Shown: positions 42,086-50,866, numbered from the stretch's first letter. The stretch is 64,000 bases of DNA from Paenibacillus oryzisoli (GCF_001653565.1 NZ_LYPB01000073.1:294896-358895), one strand, 5' to 3'. The notes: generated by a model not told the origin, from the letters alone. Translations and numbers: made by a program.

Positions 42086-42904
42086 TTAAATTTGTGTTTC
42101 TGTAACCACCGTTGCCATTAAAGGTAATGCACCTATCGGAGCCGTAACTCTGCCCATTAATGCAACGGTTATTAACCCCGTGGATAAATCTCCTGAACGC
42201 ATTGCCACATTCGAGTTAATGACGGTTAACCATCTGCCATCCGCATCATCAACAGGCAATTTTACCTGTTCGGCCAACCCTACCACTAACATTTGAGCAG
42301 CTAATTGATAGTCACTTGCTGACTTTGCAGCAATTTGCCCAACGTATTGTTTGGTTACCTTCGTAGTACTTTGGGAAGAAGATGCGCTCTGTAAGCTTGT
42401 ACATTGCCACGATACAGCCGGTCGACATGTACCATTGAATCCACGATATACCCGCCAAGACGACCCAAGTACTGTTTCCGTAAGTTGCGAAATTGCCTCT
42501 AACCACGACTCTTCAACCGGTTGAACCTGACGAATGATCATACTGGACTTCATGAGATACCGGCCTGTCACATCCTTGTCTTGCAGTGCGGGCAGAGCCG
42601 TAATTTGTACGGTGTACAATTGGCCTGCGACCTCGATAACCCCATCGTCTGGCTCTAAAAGCTTCGTAATGACGCTCCATATTCGCTCATGTGCCCCAAC
42701 AGAAGTTGTACTTCTGGCTTGCAAGCTTAGCTTACGCCAGTTATCCGGCGCATCCCATTTGAACTCTGCACTTCCGCCTGTATGGTTCAACCATATGGCT
42801 TCATCGGGTGTTGGTGGCACGTCGTCAATGAAGAGGTCAGCTCCAAGCGTCCCTGCTGCTTCTGATTGGAGATATAGAGCTATTTCCTGTGCCATATTCA
42901 TCAT
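42086..42904 (-). CDS. Tail terminator/completion-like protein, apparently two-domain
   Basis: A 272-residue protein, first gene of the late tail operon. Residues 1-125 (EIALYLQSEAAGTLGADLFIDDVPP, IWLNHTGGSAEFKW, LQARSTTSVGAHERIWSVITKLL) resemble minor capsid/tail terminator proteins. Residues about 130-272 (WLEAISQLTETVLGSSWRVYRGF, YQLAAQMLVVGLAEQVKLP, ISTGLITVALMG-like end) look like a second, different tail-completion domain. In a capsid-less particle such proteins would cap the tail top. Assignment rests on position and pattern. Confidence 0.6.
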   Translation of the reverse strand: MMNMAQEIALYLQSEAAGTLGADLFIDDVPPTPDEAIWLNHTGGSAEFKWDAPDNWRKLSLQARSTTSVGAHERIWSVITKLLEPDDGVIEVAGQLYTVQITALPALQDKDVTGRYLMKSSMIIRQVQPVEESWLEAISQLTETVLGSSWRVYRGFNGTCRPAVSWQCTSLQSASSSQSTTKVTKQYVGQIAAKSASDYQLAAQMLVVGLAEQVKLPVDDADGRWLTVINSNVAMRSGDLSTGLITVALMGRVTAPIGALPLMATVVTETQI

Positions 42905-42937
42905 TCACTTCTCTCACCTCCTTCCAGCTTTCTTTTT

Positions 42938-42954
42938 GTTTTGAAATTCAAAAC
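42938..42954. promoter_or_regulatory. 17-bp XRE operator (O1) before the late tail operon
   Basis: GTTTTGAAATTCAAAAC, a perfect palindrome about one central base, with a further half-site TTTTCAAAAC at 42964-42973. It lies 34 bp before the first tail gene, between it and xpf. Identical to O4 at 43619-43635, so the Xre repressor probably acts here too. Confidence 0.75.
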
Positions 42955-43109
42955 ATTTTTTTCTTTTCAAAACATATCTTCACTCCTTACACCTCCGCCG
43001 GAACGGTTTCTTGTGCATCTGCTTGGCAGCATCACTCCCTTGCTTGGCTACACAACGATCTTACCATACCCTTCTGGGAACGAACTGCCAACAAGCGGCC
43101 AACTTTCGG

Positions 43110-43547
43110 TCAACTCCCCCCTATCTTCACTTCTAGCTGCAGCATGTAGGCAAGCTTCTCAATCGCTCGCGCTTTCATCCGACGATAGGTTCGTTCACTT
43201 AGATTAAGCTCATGAAACAGCAGAAAGTCGAACGTCTTCTCCCTTTTTAAATAACGTTCCCGGATAATGCCTTGCTCTTGCTCGTCCAGACGCGACATGG
43301 CCTGCTCCAATTCATCACAAATGCTGCGCATATGTTCATCTGCTCCTCCTTCGTAGAGGGCAGCGTTCTCCGCAATTTTATCCCTTTCATTGCTGCTCGC
43401 AACCGCTCGATTACCTCTCCGCAAACTTCCCATCGCTCGATACATGCGCACGACTTCAAGCACACCCTCTACCCTTTTGCGCGTTGCCCGGCGATCCATC
43501 TGTTCTTGCTCTATATGCAACATACGTTCTACCATCCTTTGGACCAT
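43110..43547 (-). CDS. xpf: Xpf/ArpU-like late transcription regulator
   Basis: A 145-residue protein. After a basic helical N-terminus, residues about 85-138 resemble sigma-70 region 4 (LDEQEQGIIRERYLKREKTFDFLLFHELNLSERTYRRMKARAIEKLAYML). This is the ArpU/RinA/Xpf style of phage late activator. It lies between the repressor control region and the tail operon, as xpf does in PBSX, so it should turn on the late genes after induction. Confidence 0.82.
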   Translation of the reverse strand: MVQRMVERMLHIEQEQMDRRATRKRVEGVLEVVRMYRAMGSLRRGNRAVASSNERDKIAENAALYEGGADEHMRSICDELEQAMSRLDEQEQGIIRERYLKREKTFDFLLFHELNLSERTYRRMKARAIEKLAYMLQLEVKIGGS

Positions 43548-43562
43548 CTCCTAAAATTTGTC

Positions 43563-43687
43563 GTTTTGAAATTCTAAACAAATCATACGCTCTCTCGTTT
43601 AAAATTTCAACACAAAAAGTTTTGAAATTCAAAACTTTTTAGTAATCTCCTCTTGTTTTTTGCACCGTTCCGCATTTACAATAGAAA
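43563..43687. promoter_or_regulatory. Divergent xre/xpf control region with three 17-bp operators
   Basis: O2 GTTTTGAAATTCTAAAC (43563-43579, one mismatch), O3 GTTTAAAATTTCAACAC (43597-43613, diverged) and O4 GTTTTGAAATTCAAAAC (43619-43635, perfect). The xpf promoter on the minus strand is TTGAAA-N17-TATGAT (-35 43605-43610, -10 43582-43587): O3 covers the -35 and O2 lies at the start point. The xre promoter on the plus strand is TTGTTT-N18-TACAAT (43653-43658, 43677-43682), with O4 just upstream. Confidence 0.78.
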
Positions 43688-43701
43688 CAGGTGATCAAAC
43701 G

Positions 43702-44106
43702 ATGAAAGATATGGTGCAATTCGGCATTCGAATCCGGGATCTGCGAAAGATGAACAATTATTCCCTCAGAGAGCTCGGAGAACGGTCCGGTGTTAGTTAT
43801 TCATTTATTAACTCCATAGAGAATAACCGCTTCAGCCCCTCCAGGGAAACGGTTATCGCCTTAGCAGATGCGCTTCGTATTGCTGAGAAGGACGAGCTTC
43901 TGCTGCTTGCCGGATTCGCTCCAACGGAAGAGGAGTCACTCGATGGCTTGTCGGGAGAAGGTCTGGACGAAGTCGATGATCCTGATGTGAGCTTATTTTT
44001 TAAAGATTTCAAAAATGCCCCCAAAGAGCGCCGCGACGAGATGCTTCGTTTCTGGAATTTCATCAAGGAGCAGCAGCAGAACCGAACACCAGACAGCCAG
44101 CAGTAA
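43702..44106 (+). CDS. xre: XRE-family repressor of the tail cluster
   Basis: A 134-residue repressor. Residues about 5-60 are an HTH_3 domain (GIRIRDLRKMNNYSLRELGERSGVSYSFINSIENNRFSPSRETVIALADAL). The tail is acidic (LSGEGLDEVDDPDVSLFFKDFKNAPKERRDEMLRF), a region that ImmA-type proteases usually cut in such repressors. The ATG follows AGGTGAT. It faces away from xpf across the operator region and should hold the tail and lysis genes silent until DNA damage. Confidence 0.88.
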   Translation: MKDMVQFGIRIRDLRKMNNYSLRELGERSGVSYSFINSIENNRFSPSRETVIALADALRIAEKDELLLLAGFAPTEEESLDGLSGEGLDEVDDPDVSLFFKDFKNAPKERRDEMLRFWNFIKEQQQNRTPDSQQ

Positions 44107-44265
44107 TTCATGCAAAATAAACGGCTACGCCGTCCTTTGAAGGATAGGAGCGTTTATCTAGAAATTCAGCATAATTATTATTAAGTAAACTTATGAATTT
44201 TGATATTTAAGCTAAGCCCTTATGGGCTTTTCTTTTCCAATAATAAACGAACATACATTCCCAGA

Positions 44266-44913
44266 ATGAGGTGTGTCAACCTGTTCACTCATTACCAAGC
44301 AACTCCCCTTGAACAGTGGGTAGAAGACTTATATCAACAACATAGCATCACAACTCCAGCTCAACTTACGGTAACGAACTTGGCTGCCAAACTGCATATT
44401 TGGGTATATACGATGGATATGAACAGCATGGCTATCGAAAAAAATGGCTTATTCAGCATCAATGTTGACCGCCGCCTATCCGTCAAAGAACAGTGGGAGG
44501 ACTTCCTGCATGAGCTGTGTCATGTGCTTCGCCATTCTGGCAACCAGATGGTGATGCCGGATCGCTATGTCGATTGGCAAGAACAGGATGCCTCTGCGTT
44601 TCAGCTCTACGCGGCTATTCCTATGTCCATGCTGAAGAAACTGTCGCTGCCCCAGCATAAGAATGAAATGGTCGCCTTTCTTTCCGATGAATTTCAGGTG
44701 AGTTATCGGCTTGCTAATGAACGAATTGAACAAATCCAGCGGCGCGTCCTGCAAGGAATTCTGGATCATGAATACCAACAATTGTCACAGAGCCAAGTGA
44801 GGACGTACGATTCAGCCAACTGGTCCGATGCTACCCGCGCCATTATGAACAAGCTAGAGCAATTAAAGCGCAGAGGGGGAATGGCCGATCGTCAAGCTAG
44901 CCGTCTTCTATGA
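44266..44913 (+). CDS. immA: ImmA/IrrE-family metallopeptidase
   Basis: A 215-residue anti-repressor protease. The zinc site HELCH (HExxH) lies near residue 88, within WEDFLHELCHVLRHSGN, and the downstream Glu ligand is expected in WQEQDASAFQLYAAIPM. The ATG at 44266 is the best start seen, though its ribosome site is weak. With the adjacent xre it forms the Xre/ImmA pair that in PBSX and ICEBs1 cleaves the repressor upon DNA damage. Confidence 0.87.
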   Translation: MRCVNLFTHYQATPLEQWVEDLYQQHSITTPAQLTVTNLAAKLHIWVYTMDMNSMAIEKNGLFSINVDRRLSVKEQWEDFLHELCHVLRHSGNQMVMPDRYVDWQEQDASAFQLYAAIPMSMLKKLSLPQHKNEMVAFLSDEFQVSYRLANERIEQIQRRVLQGILDHEYQQLSQSQVRTYDSANWSDATRAIMNKLEQLKRRGGMADRQASRLL

Positions 44914-45262
44914 CTTTCATGAAGAACACATACACCCCCTACTCCTGGCGCTGCGTTTTCGGCCTAACGAGCTAGACTTTAGTAAGTCCACCCTGTACAT
45001 ACCGATTCGTGCTCCTTTCCAGCAGCTACATGCCGAAGAAATCCTCGATTTAGAAGTCGGCATCACCGTGCTGCTCGAGGATCTCATCGTCAATCCTGCA
45101 CGGCCTGCTTCCATCGGCATCAGCCTGTCTAGAATCAAGCAACGACACCAGCTGCTGCTCCAAGATCAGCCTGCGATTGAGCAATTATGGATTCGCATGA
45201 CTGACATCGAAGAGGTGCTGCAGATGGAGATCCGCTCCTACTACAGGTGGTCTTGGATATGA
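44888..45262 (+). CDS. Overlapping ORF after immA with no usual start codon
   Basis: An open frame of at least 125 codons overlaps the immA end and reads as a normal protein: VKLAVFYDFHEEHIHPLLLAL, FSKSTLYIPIRAPFQQLHAEEI, EVGITVLLEDLIVNPARPAS, ending RSYYRWSWI. There is no ATG, GTG or TTG before the GTG at 45068, yet the coding look continues well upstream of it. AGAGGGGGAA (44874-44883 region) precedes an ATC at 44888 at ribosome-site spacing. A +1 frameshift out of immA, an ATC start or a sequence error could each explain it. Function unknown. Confidence 0.5.
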   Translation: MVKLAVFYDFHEEHIHPLLLALRFRPNELDFSKSTLYIPIRAPFQQLHAEEILDLEVGITVLLEDLIVNPARPASIGISLSRIKQRHQLLLQDQPAIEQLWIRMTDIEEVLQMEIRSYYRWSWI

Positions 45263-45290
45263 CCACAAGGTGCAGATATTCACCCAAACC

Positions 45291-45515
45291 TAACGGTTCT
45301 AGTTCAATTTCTCTAAGCCTCACCAGAGTTACGGAACGTGGTTCCACTATTTTCCTAAATAAGCACTAGACCGAAAAGTTACGGAACCTGGTTCCGCTAA
45401 ATGGTCGATTTGCAACCTGAATCCCCGAAAAAACCAACCGAATAAAGGAAGCACGTTCCGTTAGCTACACAGATTACTCTTTCTGGGTGAAATAGCGGAA
45501 CGTAGTTCCCTTTCG
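45291..45515. repeat. Array of GGAACGTGGTTCC palindromic repeats
   Basis: Five copies at about 45291, 45330, 45380, 45447 and 45494, of the form ACGGAACnTGGTTCCGCTA (arms GGAAC/GTTCC), in the 376-bp gene-free stretch 45263-45638. Same general design as the AACTGGA/TCCAGTT arrays but a different sequence. The rest of the gap holds only the ppnP terminator. Confidence 0.68.
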
Positions 45516-45558
45516 CCAACATCGGTGTCCCCGCTGAAGTGATGGCCATAACTAAATA

Positions 45559-45608
45559 AAAAACCATACATCCCTTGAACATAACGTTCAATTGGGATGT
45601 ATGGTTTT
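45559..45608. terminator. Strong hairpin terminator after ppnP
   Basis: AAAACCATACATCCC pairs with GGGATGTATGGTTTT, extended inward by TTGAAC/GTTCAA. A-run and T-run flank it, so it may work both ways. Confidence 0.85.
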
Positions 45609-45638
45609 TCGCTTTATAGCGTTCAACTCGCCGCGTAA

Positions 45639-45956
45639 TTACTCAGCGATATACGAACAAATGTAGTCGCTCACTGTTTTCACTTCGAGCTTGAATTTCG
45701 CGTTAGCTGGCACGGTGAACTCACCTTGACCGCTGATTGTAATCCACTCTGCGCTGCCTGGAAGCAATACGTTCAGCTCACCAGCTTGGATTTCCATGAT
45801 TTCTTTCACATCTGTTCCGAATTCATATTCACCTGGAAGCAGAATGCCTAGTGTTTTCTTCGTGCCGTCTGCGAACTGCACAGTGCGGCTTGTTACTTTT
45901 CCATCGAAATAAACATTAGCTTTCGTAAGTACCGTTACATTTTCAAAGCTTGACAT
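45639..45956 (-). CDS. ppnP: Pyrimidine/purine nucleoside phosphorylase PpnP (DUF1255)
   Basis: A 105-residue single-domain cupin of the PpnP/YaiE family: [82 protein letters not shown]. Family members cleave nucleosides with phosphate to base and ribose-1-phosphate. Strong ribosome site GAGGAGG. Located just downstream of transketolase, a loose pentose-phosphate link. Confidence 0.9.
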   Translation of the reverse strand: MSSFENVTVLTKANVYFDGKVTSRTVQFADGTKKTLGILLPGEYEFGTDVKEIMEIQAGELNVLLPGSAEWITISGQGEFTVPANAKFKLEVKTVSDYICSYIAE

Positions 45957-46034
45957 GATGAATAGTTCCTCCTCTAAAATGCTATAAATAAGTGCAAATC
46001 GAGGCCCAGACTTAGCTGAGCCCCTGCCACTCTA

Positions 46035-48056
46035 TTAACCTAACAAAGCTTTAACGCGTGCTGCAACGTTCTCTGGCGAGAAGCCGTATTCTCTAAGAAC
46101 TGTATCCCCTGGCGCGGATGCCCCGAAAGTGGAGATACCAAGGATGGAACCTTCGTCCCCAGTGTAACGCTCCCAGCCAAGTGGGTACGCCATCTCAACA
46201 GCAAGACGCTTCTTCACGCCTGGCAAGATAACGGAATCTTTGTATTCTTTGGATTGCTTCTCGAATAGTTCCAAGCTCGGTAGGCTGACAACGCGAACGT
46301 TGATGCCTTCGGCTTGAAGCAATTTTTGAGCCGCGACAGCCAGTTGAACTTCAGAACCTGTTGCTAGGATTTGTGCATCTGGTTGACCGTTGGCAGCATC
46401 GGATACCACGTATCCGCCTTTGCTTAGGTTCGCTTTAGCTCCTTCAACCGTACCTGGAAGGATTGGCAAGTTTTGACGAGTCAAGACTAGCGCAACTGGA
46501 CCTTTCGCTTCAGCAATCGCATAGCGCCAAGCTTCGGATGTTTCGTTACCATCAGCAGGACGGATAACTGTGATGCCTGGAATCACGCGAAGTGCCGGTA
46601 ATTGTTCGATCGGCTCATGCGTCGGTCCATCTTCACCAACAGCGATACTATCGTGTGTTAGAACGTAAATAACAGGAAGCTGCATTAGTGCTGCAAGTCG
46701 GATGGATGCACGCAGGTAATCAGAGAATACGAAGAATGTTGCTCCGTAAACTTTAACGCCACCATGTAGCGCCATACCGTTCATAGCTGTACCCATACCA
46801 AACTCACGAACACCGAACCATACGTTGCGACCAGCATAGTTGCTAGCGCTGTAGTTGGATTCGCCTTTGATCATCGTGTTATTGGAGCTAGCTAGATCCG
46901 CGGAACCACCGATCAATTGCGGCAATTTGCCTGCAACAGCATTGATCGCATTACCAGAAGCAACACGTGTAGCCATTGGCTTGTCTTCTGTCGTGTATTT
47001 CGGAAGATCAGCATCCCAACCAGCAGGAAGCTCACCGTTCACAGCAGCGCTGAATTGGTTGCCAAGCTCTGGGTACGCTTTGATGTAATCGTTCAAAAGG
47101 TTGCTCCAAGCTTCTTCAGCTGCAGCGCCTTCGCGTCCAATTTCCGCATAGTGAGCACGAACTTCGTCCGGAACGTAGAAATCCGGCTCTTCCGGCCAGC
47201 CGTATGCTTGCTTCGTCAATTTCACTTCATCGCCGCCGAGTGGGGATCCGTGAGGTCCAACGTGACCACCTTTACCACCTTTGTTCGGGGAACCGAAGCC
47301 GATTGTCGTTTTCACTTCAATCAAGGTAGGACGTGTTGTATCAGCTTTCGCTTCTGCAATCGCCTTGGAGATAGCAGCAAGGTCATTCTGCTCTTCAACG
47401 CGAATAACTTGCCAGCCGTATGCTTCGAAACGTGCTTGTACGTTTTCGGAGAATGCCATATTCAATTCGCCATCAAGCGAAATATCGTTGGAATCGTACA
47501 TCATGATCAATTTGCCTAGTTTCAAGTGAGCTGCTAAAGAAACTGCTTCAGAAGAAACACCTTCCATCATATCGCCATCACCGCAAATCGCGTATGTATA
47601 GTGGTCGATAACTGGGAAGTTTTCTTTGTTGTACGTCTCTCTCAAGTGAGCTTCAGCCATGGCCATACCTACTGCCATACCTACACCTTGTCCAAGCGGA
47701 CCCGTCGTTGCGTCGACACCAGCTGTGTGACCGTACTCTGGGTGGCCTGGGGTTTTGCTTCCCCATTGGCGGAAATTCTTGATCTCTTCCATTGGCAAAT
47801 CATAGCCACATAGGTGAAGCAAGCTATATAGAAGCATGGATCCGTGTCCTGCAGATAGAACAAAACGGTCACGGTTGACCCATTTAGGATTCGATGGATT
47901 GTGTTTCATATGTTGTTTCCAGAGTACGTAAGCCATTGGTGCAGCTCCCATTACCATACCTGGGTGTCCTGATTTAGCTTTCTCAACCGCGTCAATACCT
48001 AATGTACGGATCGTGTCGACAGCTAATTGTTCAATTGTTTTCGTTGATGCAGTCAT
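46035..48056 (-). CDS. tkt: Transketolase
   Basis: A 673-residue thiamine-diphosphate enzyme of the pentose phosphate pathway. Signatures: [19 protein letters not shown] near the N-terminus, the ThDP motif [15 protein letters not shown] with the NDISLDGEL continuation, and in the pyrimidine-binding domain [18 protein letters not shown] and [19 protein letters not shown] 16-bp perfect palindrome lies in the leader, 45 bp before the ATG. Confidence 0.95.
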   Translation of the reverse strand: MTASTKTIEQLAVDTIRTLGIDAVEKAKSGHPGMVMGAAPMAYVLWKQHMKHNPSNPKWVNRDRFVLSAGHGSMLLYSLLHLCGYDLPMEEIKNFRQWGSKTPGHPEYGHTAGVDATTGPLGQGVGMAVGMAMAEAHLRETYNKENFPVIDHYTYAICGDGDMMEGVSSEAVSLAAHLKLGKLIMMYDSNDISLDGELNMAFSENVQARFEAYGWQVIRVEEQNDLAAISKAIAEAKADTTRPTLIEVKTTIGFGSPNKGGKGGHVGPHGSPLGGDEVKLTKQAYGWPEEPDFYVPDEVRAHYAEIGREGAAAEEAWSNLLNDYIKAYPELGNQFSAAVNGELPAGWDADLPKYTTEDKPMATRVASGNAINAVAGKLPQLIGGSADLASSNNTMIKGESNYSASNYAGRNVWFGVREFGMGTAMNGMALHGGVKVYGATFFVFSDYLRASIRLAALMQLPVIYVLTHDSIAVGEDGPTHEPIEQLPALRVIPGITVIRPADGNETSEAWRYAIAEAKGPVALVLTRQNLPILPGTVEGAKANLSKGGYVVSDAANGQPDAQILATGSEVQLAVAAQKLLQAEGINVRVVSLPSLELFEKQSKEYKDSVILPGVKKRLAVEMAYPLGWERYTGDEGSILGISTFGASAPGDTVLREYGFSPENVAARVKALLG

Positions 48057-48100
48057 TCGATAATTCCCTCCATTATTTCTGTATTTTCAAAAGCTAACTA

Positions 48101-48116
48101 ACTTGTACATACAAGT
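48101..48116. promoter_or_regulatory. Palindrome in the tkt leader
   Basis: ACTTGTACATACAAGT is an inverted repeat with 7-bp arms (ACTTGTA/TACAAGT). A TACAAT -10-like hexamer lies upstream on the minus strand, so the palindrome would fall in the 5' leader or at the start point. No known operator is recognised. Confidence 0.45.
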
Positions 48117-48208
48117 GACTTTACTCGCTTGCATTATTGTACCATTTGCTTTAAGGCTTTGCCACAATAAGCAGTTAAAACGTTTAAAGCTTTAACCTAT
48201 GTATAAAT

Positions 48209-48236
48209 AGGCTGTACCCATAGATGGGTACAACCT
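48209..48236 (-). terminator. Hairpin after purU
   Basis: GGCTGTACCCA pairs with TGGGTACAACC; downstream on the minus strand is A/T-rich but lacks a long T-run. Confidence 0.6.
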
Positions 48237-48242
48237 GACTTT

Positions 48243-49142
48243 TCAGTTAAACACAACCGTCTTGTTATTGTGGACGATAATTCGATCTTCCACATGCCAA
48301 GCTACTGCACGTGCAAGAACGATCCGTTCGATGTGACGACCAATTCGTTTCAAATCCTCGACATTATCCCGGTGACTCACACGCTGAACGTCCTGCTCAA
48401 TAATCGGTCCAGCGTCTAGCTCATCTGTCACATAGTGCGCTGTCGCACCAATAATCTTGACTCCGCGGTTATGCGCTTGCGCATAAGGCTTACCGCCTAC
48501 AAAAGCAGGTAAGAAGGAGTGGTGGATATTGATGATGCGATTAGCGTAATTTTGGATAAACGATGGTGAAACAATCTGCATGTAACGAGCAAGTACAATC
48601 GCATCCACGCTGTCGCCAACAAGCTCAAGCTGGCGCTGTTCCGCTTCCGCTTTGGTTGCCGCGGTAACCGGAATGTGATGGAATGGAATGCCGAAGGGCT
48701 CCACCAGAGATCGCATATCATTATGATTAGAGATTACCATCGCGATATCAGCGTTGAGATCCCCTGCACGCCAATGCCATAACAACTCCAGCAACGCATG
48801 GTCTTCCTTCGAGACGAAGATCGCAATTCGCTTCTTCTGACTTGCCAATGAAAGACTCCAGTCCATCGAGAACTTCTCAGCAACGGTGGAGAAATCTGCT
48901 CTTAATGTCTCTACGCGACTCGCCAGTTCTGTTAAATCGAATTCAATTCGGATGAAAAACATACCGCCCTCTGGATCCATCGTGTACTGATCCGATTGGA
49001 CAATATTTGCGCCATATTCAAATAGAAATTGTGATACGGCTGCTACAATACCCGGCTGATCCGGGCAAGATATTAGCATTCTTGCTCTATTCTCTAAATC
49101 GCTTCCTCGGCGATTTGAGCTATTGGTGGTTCCCGCTTCCAT
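48243..49142 (-). CDS. purU: Formyltetrahydrofolate deformylase
   Basis: A 299-residue hydrolase that releases formate from 10-formyl-THF to supply purine synthesis and keep the one-carbon pool in balance. An ACT domain (ARMLISCPDQPGIVAAVSQFLFEYG, about 20-100) precedes the formyltransferase domain with the catalytic HHSFLPAFVGGKPY and GATAHYVTDELDAGPII. AGGGGGA precedes the ATG. It reads in the same direction as nfo upstream. Confidence 0.94.
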   Translation of the reverse strand: MEAGTTNSSNRRGSDLENRARMLISCPDQPGIVAAVSQFLFEYGANIVQSDQYTMDPEGGMFFIRIEFDLTELASRVETLRADFSTVAEKFSMDWSLSLASQKKRIAIFVSKEDHALLELLWHWRAGDLNADIAMVISNHNDMRSLVEPFGIPFHHIPVTAATKAEAEQRQLELVGDSVDAIVLARYMQIVSPSFIQNYANRIINIHHSFLPAFVGGKPYAQAHNRGVKIIGATAHYVTDELDAGPIIEQDVQRVSHRDNVEDLKRIGRHIERIVLARAVAWHVEDRIIVHNNKTVVFN

Positions 49143-49176
49143 CTGTATCCCCCTAGCAATTCTGTCTCTCTCTCAT

Positions 49177-50304
49177 TTAAGCCTTCTTCAAGATGTCATT
49201 TCCAGCAAGCCAAACAATCAATCGTTGATTAATTTGTTCTTCGCTTAGATCAGCGAAAAGGCGTTCCTCTTGAAGAATATCATACAAACGTTCCAGCGGC
49301 TCACGTCCATCCGCTTTCTTCGCTTTCGCATCATTTTTGAGCAATTCCCATGTTTTGAGAACGAAGTCACGGTAGTGAATATCTTTCTTGTTCATCAAGA
49401 AGTCAATTCGCTCCACTTGATCCAGGAACTCGCCACCAAAGCGACCACTTAAGTTGCCGGTTAGCAACGCAATTTCCGCTTCATACATAGGGCGCTGCGT
49501 CTTGTCTTCTTTCCCAATCCATGGGGTTTCGAGAATCATTGGCAAATGTTGCAGCTTCTCATGGTTCGCAATATTGTTCATCGCTTCGAAGCCGATCCAG
49601 CCTGAGCCCAGCGGTGCGTGGCGATCCTTCGCCGCTCCGCGCGAATTCTTGCTGTCATTCAAATGAATGACACCGAGCTTCTCAAGGCCAATCGTGCGAT
49701 CGAAATGATGCAGCACGCCGTCCAGATCATTCACGATATCATAGCCGGCATCATGAATATGGCAAGTGTCCATACAGACCGTCAACTTATTGTTGAACTC
49801 TACGCGCTCCATGATTTCCGCGATTTCCTCGAAGCTGCGGCCGATTTCGGTCCCTTTGCCAGCCATCGTTTCCAGCGCAATGTTCACGTTCGTGTCTTTG
49901 ACCCCAGCGAGCACTTCATTCAAGCCATCAGCAATTCTGGCAATCCCATAGTCGGCATCCTTGTCCGTATAAGCACCGGGATGAAGCACGATGTTGCGAA
50001 CACCGATGTAATCCGTCCGACGAATTTCCTCTTGAAGGAAACGTACCGCAAGCTCGAATGAATCTTCTTTGTAAGAACCCAAGTTAATAATGTACGGTGC
50101 ATGAACGACGATTTCATTCATCGCATGCTTGTCCATCACAGCTTTGCCTTCTTCAATATACTGCTCTTCGATCGGTTTACGGCGCGTATTCTGCGGTGCG
50201 CCCGTGTATATCATAAACGTGGATGATCCGTAGGAAACGGCTTCTTCTGCTGCATTGAGTAAGCCTTTATCTGAGAACGAAACGTGTGATCCAATTTTCG
50301 GCAT
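49177..50304 (-). CDS. nfo: Endonuclease IV with C-terminal extension
   Basis: A 375-residue AP endonuclease (Nfo/YqfS) that cuts at abasic sites in base-excision repair. The TIM-barrel zinc-ligand motifs are present: [81 protein letters not shown]. Bacillus homologues end near residue 295; here about 80 more residues follow ([50 protein letters not shown]), mostly helical. The extension has no recognised domain. ATG follows AAGGAG. Confidence 0.92.
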   Translation of the reverse strand: MPKIGSHVSFSDKGLLNAAEEAVSYGSSTFMIYTGAPQNTRRKPIEEQYIEEGKAVMDKHAMNEIVVHAPYIINLGSYKEDSFELAVRFLQEEIRRTDYIGVRNIVLHPGAYTDKDADYGIARIADGLNEVLAGVKDTNVNIALETMAGKGTEIGRSFEEIAEIMERVEFNNKLTVCMDTCHIHDAGYDIVNDLDGVLHHFDRTIGLEKLGVIHLNDSKNSRGAAKDRHAPLGSGWIGFEAMNNIANHEKLQHLPMILETPWIGKEDKTQRPMYEAEIALLTGNLSGRFGGEFLDQVERIDFLMNKKDIHYRDFVLKTWELLKNDAKAKKADGREPLERLYDILQEERLFADLSEEQINQRLIVWLAGNDILKKA

Positions 50305-50427
50305 AGTCCATAACTCCTTTATTAGTAGCTGCTACCCTCCTATTTTACTCGTATTGTCGCAAGAAATCTAGAAATAAGGTATAATTCTTACTATCTATGT
50401 GAAGCAAATTAGCGAGGTGACAAATAA

Positions 50428-50856
50428 ATGGCGAATGATTTTTTCATGTGGTTTATCATTTTCTGGGTATGCGTGTTGCTTTTATTCATGTCTATCGGCG
50501 GTTACTTTATGTTCCGCAAGTTTATTAAGGTCCTTCCCAAAGAGGACGGCAAGTCCAAACTGGATTGGCAGAATCATTACGTTGACACGTCTCGGCATCT
50601 ATGGACAGCAGAATCCAAAGCATTTCTCGACCAGTTAGTGTCGCCGGTACCAACAGCTTTCCGTGATATTGCCAAGCATTCCATCGCCGCGCGTATCGGA
50701 CAAGTCGCCCTAGAGGCCCATGCCAATGAGGTCACAAGAGAACACTGTATCGAAGGTTACATCCTTGCAACGCCGAAGCGCGATTATCGAAGCTTGACTA
50801 GCTTCTTGGAGAAGCAACAGATTGATTACAGCGCATTCAAACATTTATTAAATTAA
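50428..50856 (+). CDS. DUF2621 family membrane-anchored protein (YneK-like)
   Basis: A 142-residue protein. One N-terminal membrane helix (FMWFIIFWVCVLLLFMSIGGYFMF, partly quoted) is followed by KVLPKEDGKSKLDWQNHYVD, a region typical of DUF2621. The C-terminal half (AFRDIAKHSIAARIGQVALEA, REHCIEGYILATPKRDYRSL) resembles a PCP_red/light-independent reductase-like fold. Function unknown. Confidence 0.85.
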   Translation: MANDFFMWFIIFWVCVLLLFMSIGGYFMFRKFIKVLPKEDGKSKLDWQNHYVDTSRHLWTAESKAFLDQLVSPVPTAFRDIAKHSIAARIGQVALEAHANEVTREHCIEGYILATPKRDYRSLTSFLEKQQIDYSAFKHLLN

Positions 50857-50866
50857 TCGATAACAC

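Larger units (their letters stand above)
28109..45262. mobile_element. PBSX-type tail gene cluster, probable contractile tailocin
   Basis: A contiguous set of contractile tail, baseplate, fibre, holin and endolysin genes on the minus strand with an xre/immA/xpf control module. I see no portal, terminase, major capsid, replication or integrase gene, and no direct-repeat attachment sites. Genes overlap by 1-14 bp over most of the cluster, which argues for a maintained functional unit and against random decay. A phage-tail-like bacteriocin is the best reading; a degraded prophage is the alternative. Confidence 0.75.

Noticed and set aside
28109-45262. Complete, inducible prophage
   Set aside because: No capsid, portal, terminase, replication or integrase gene and no attachment repeats were found.
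45291-45515. CRISPR array
   Set aside because: Repeats are short palindromes of only about 19 bp, vary in sequence and orientation, and are unevenly spaced.
46917-47519. 200-codon frame antisense to transketolase
   Set aside because: Codon use and translation lack any domain pattern; transketolase on the other strand is certain.
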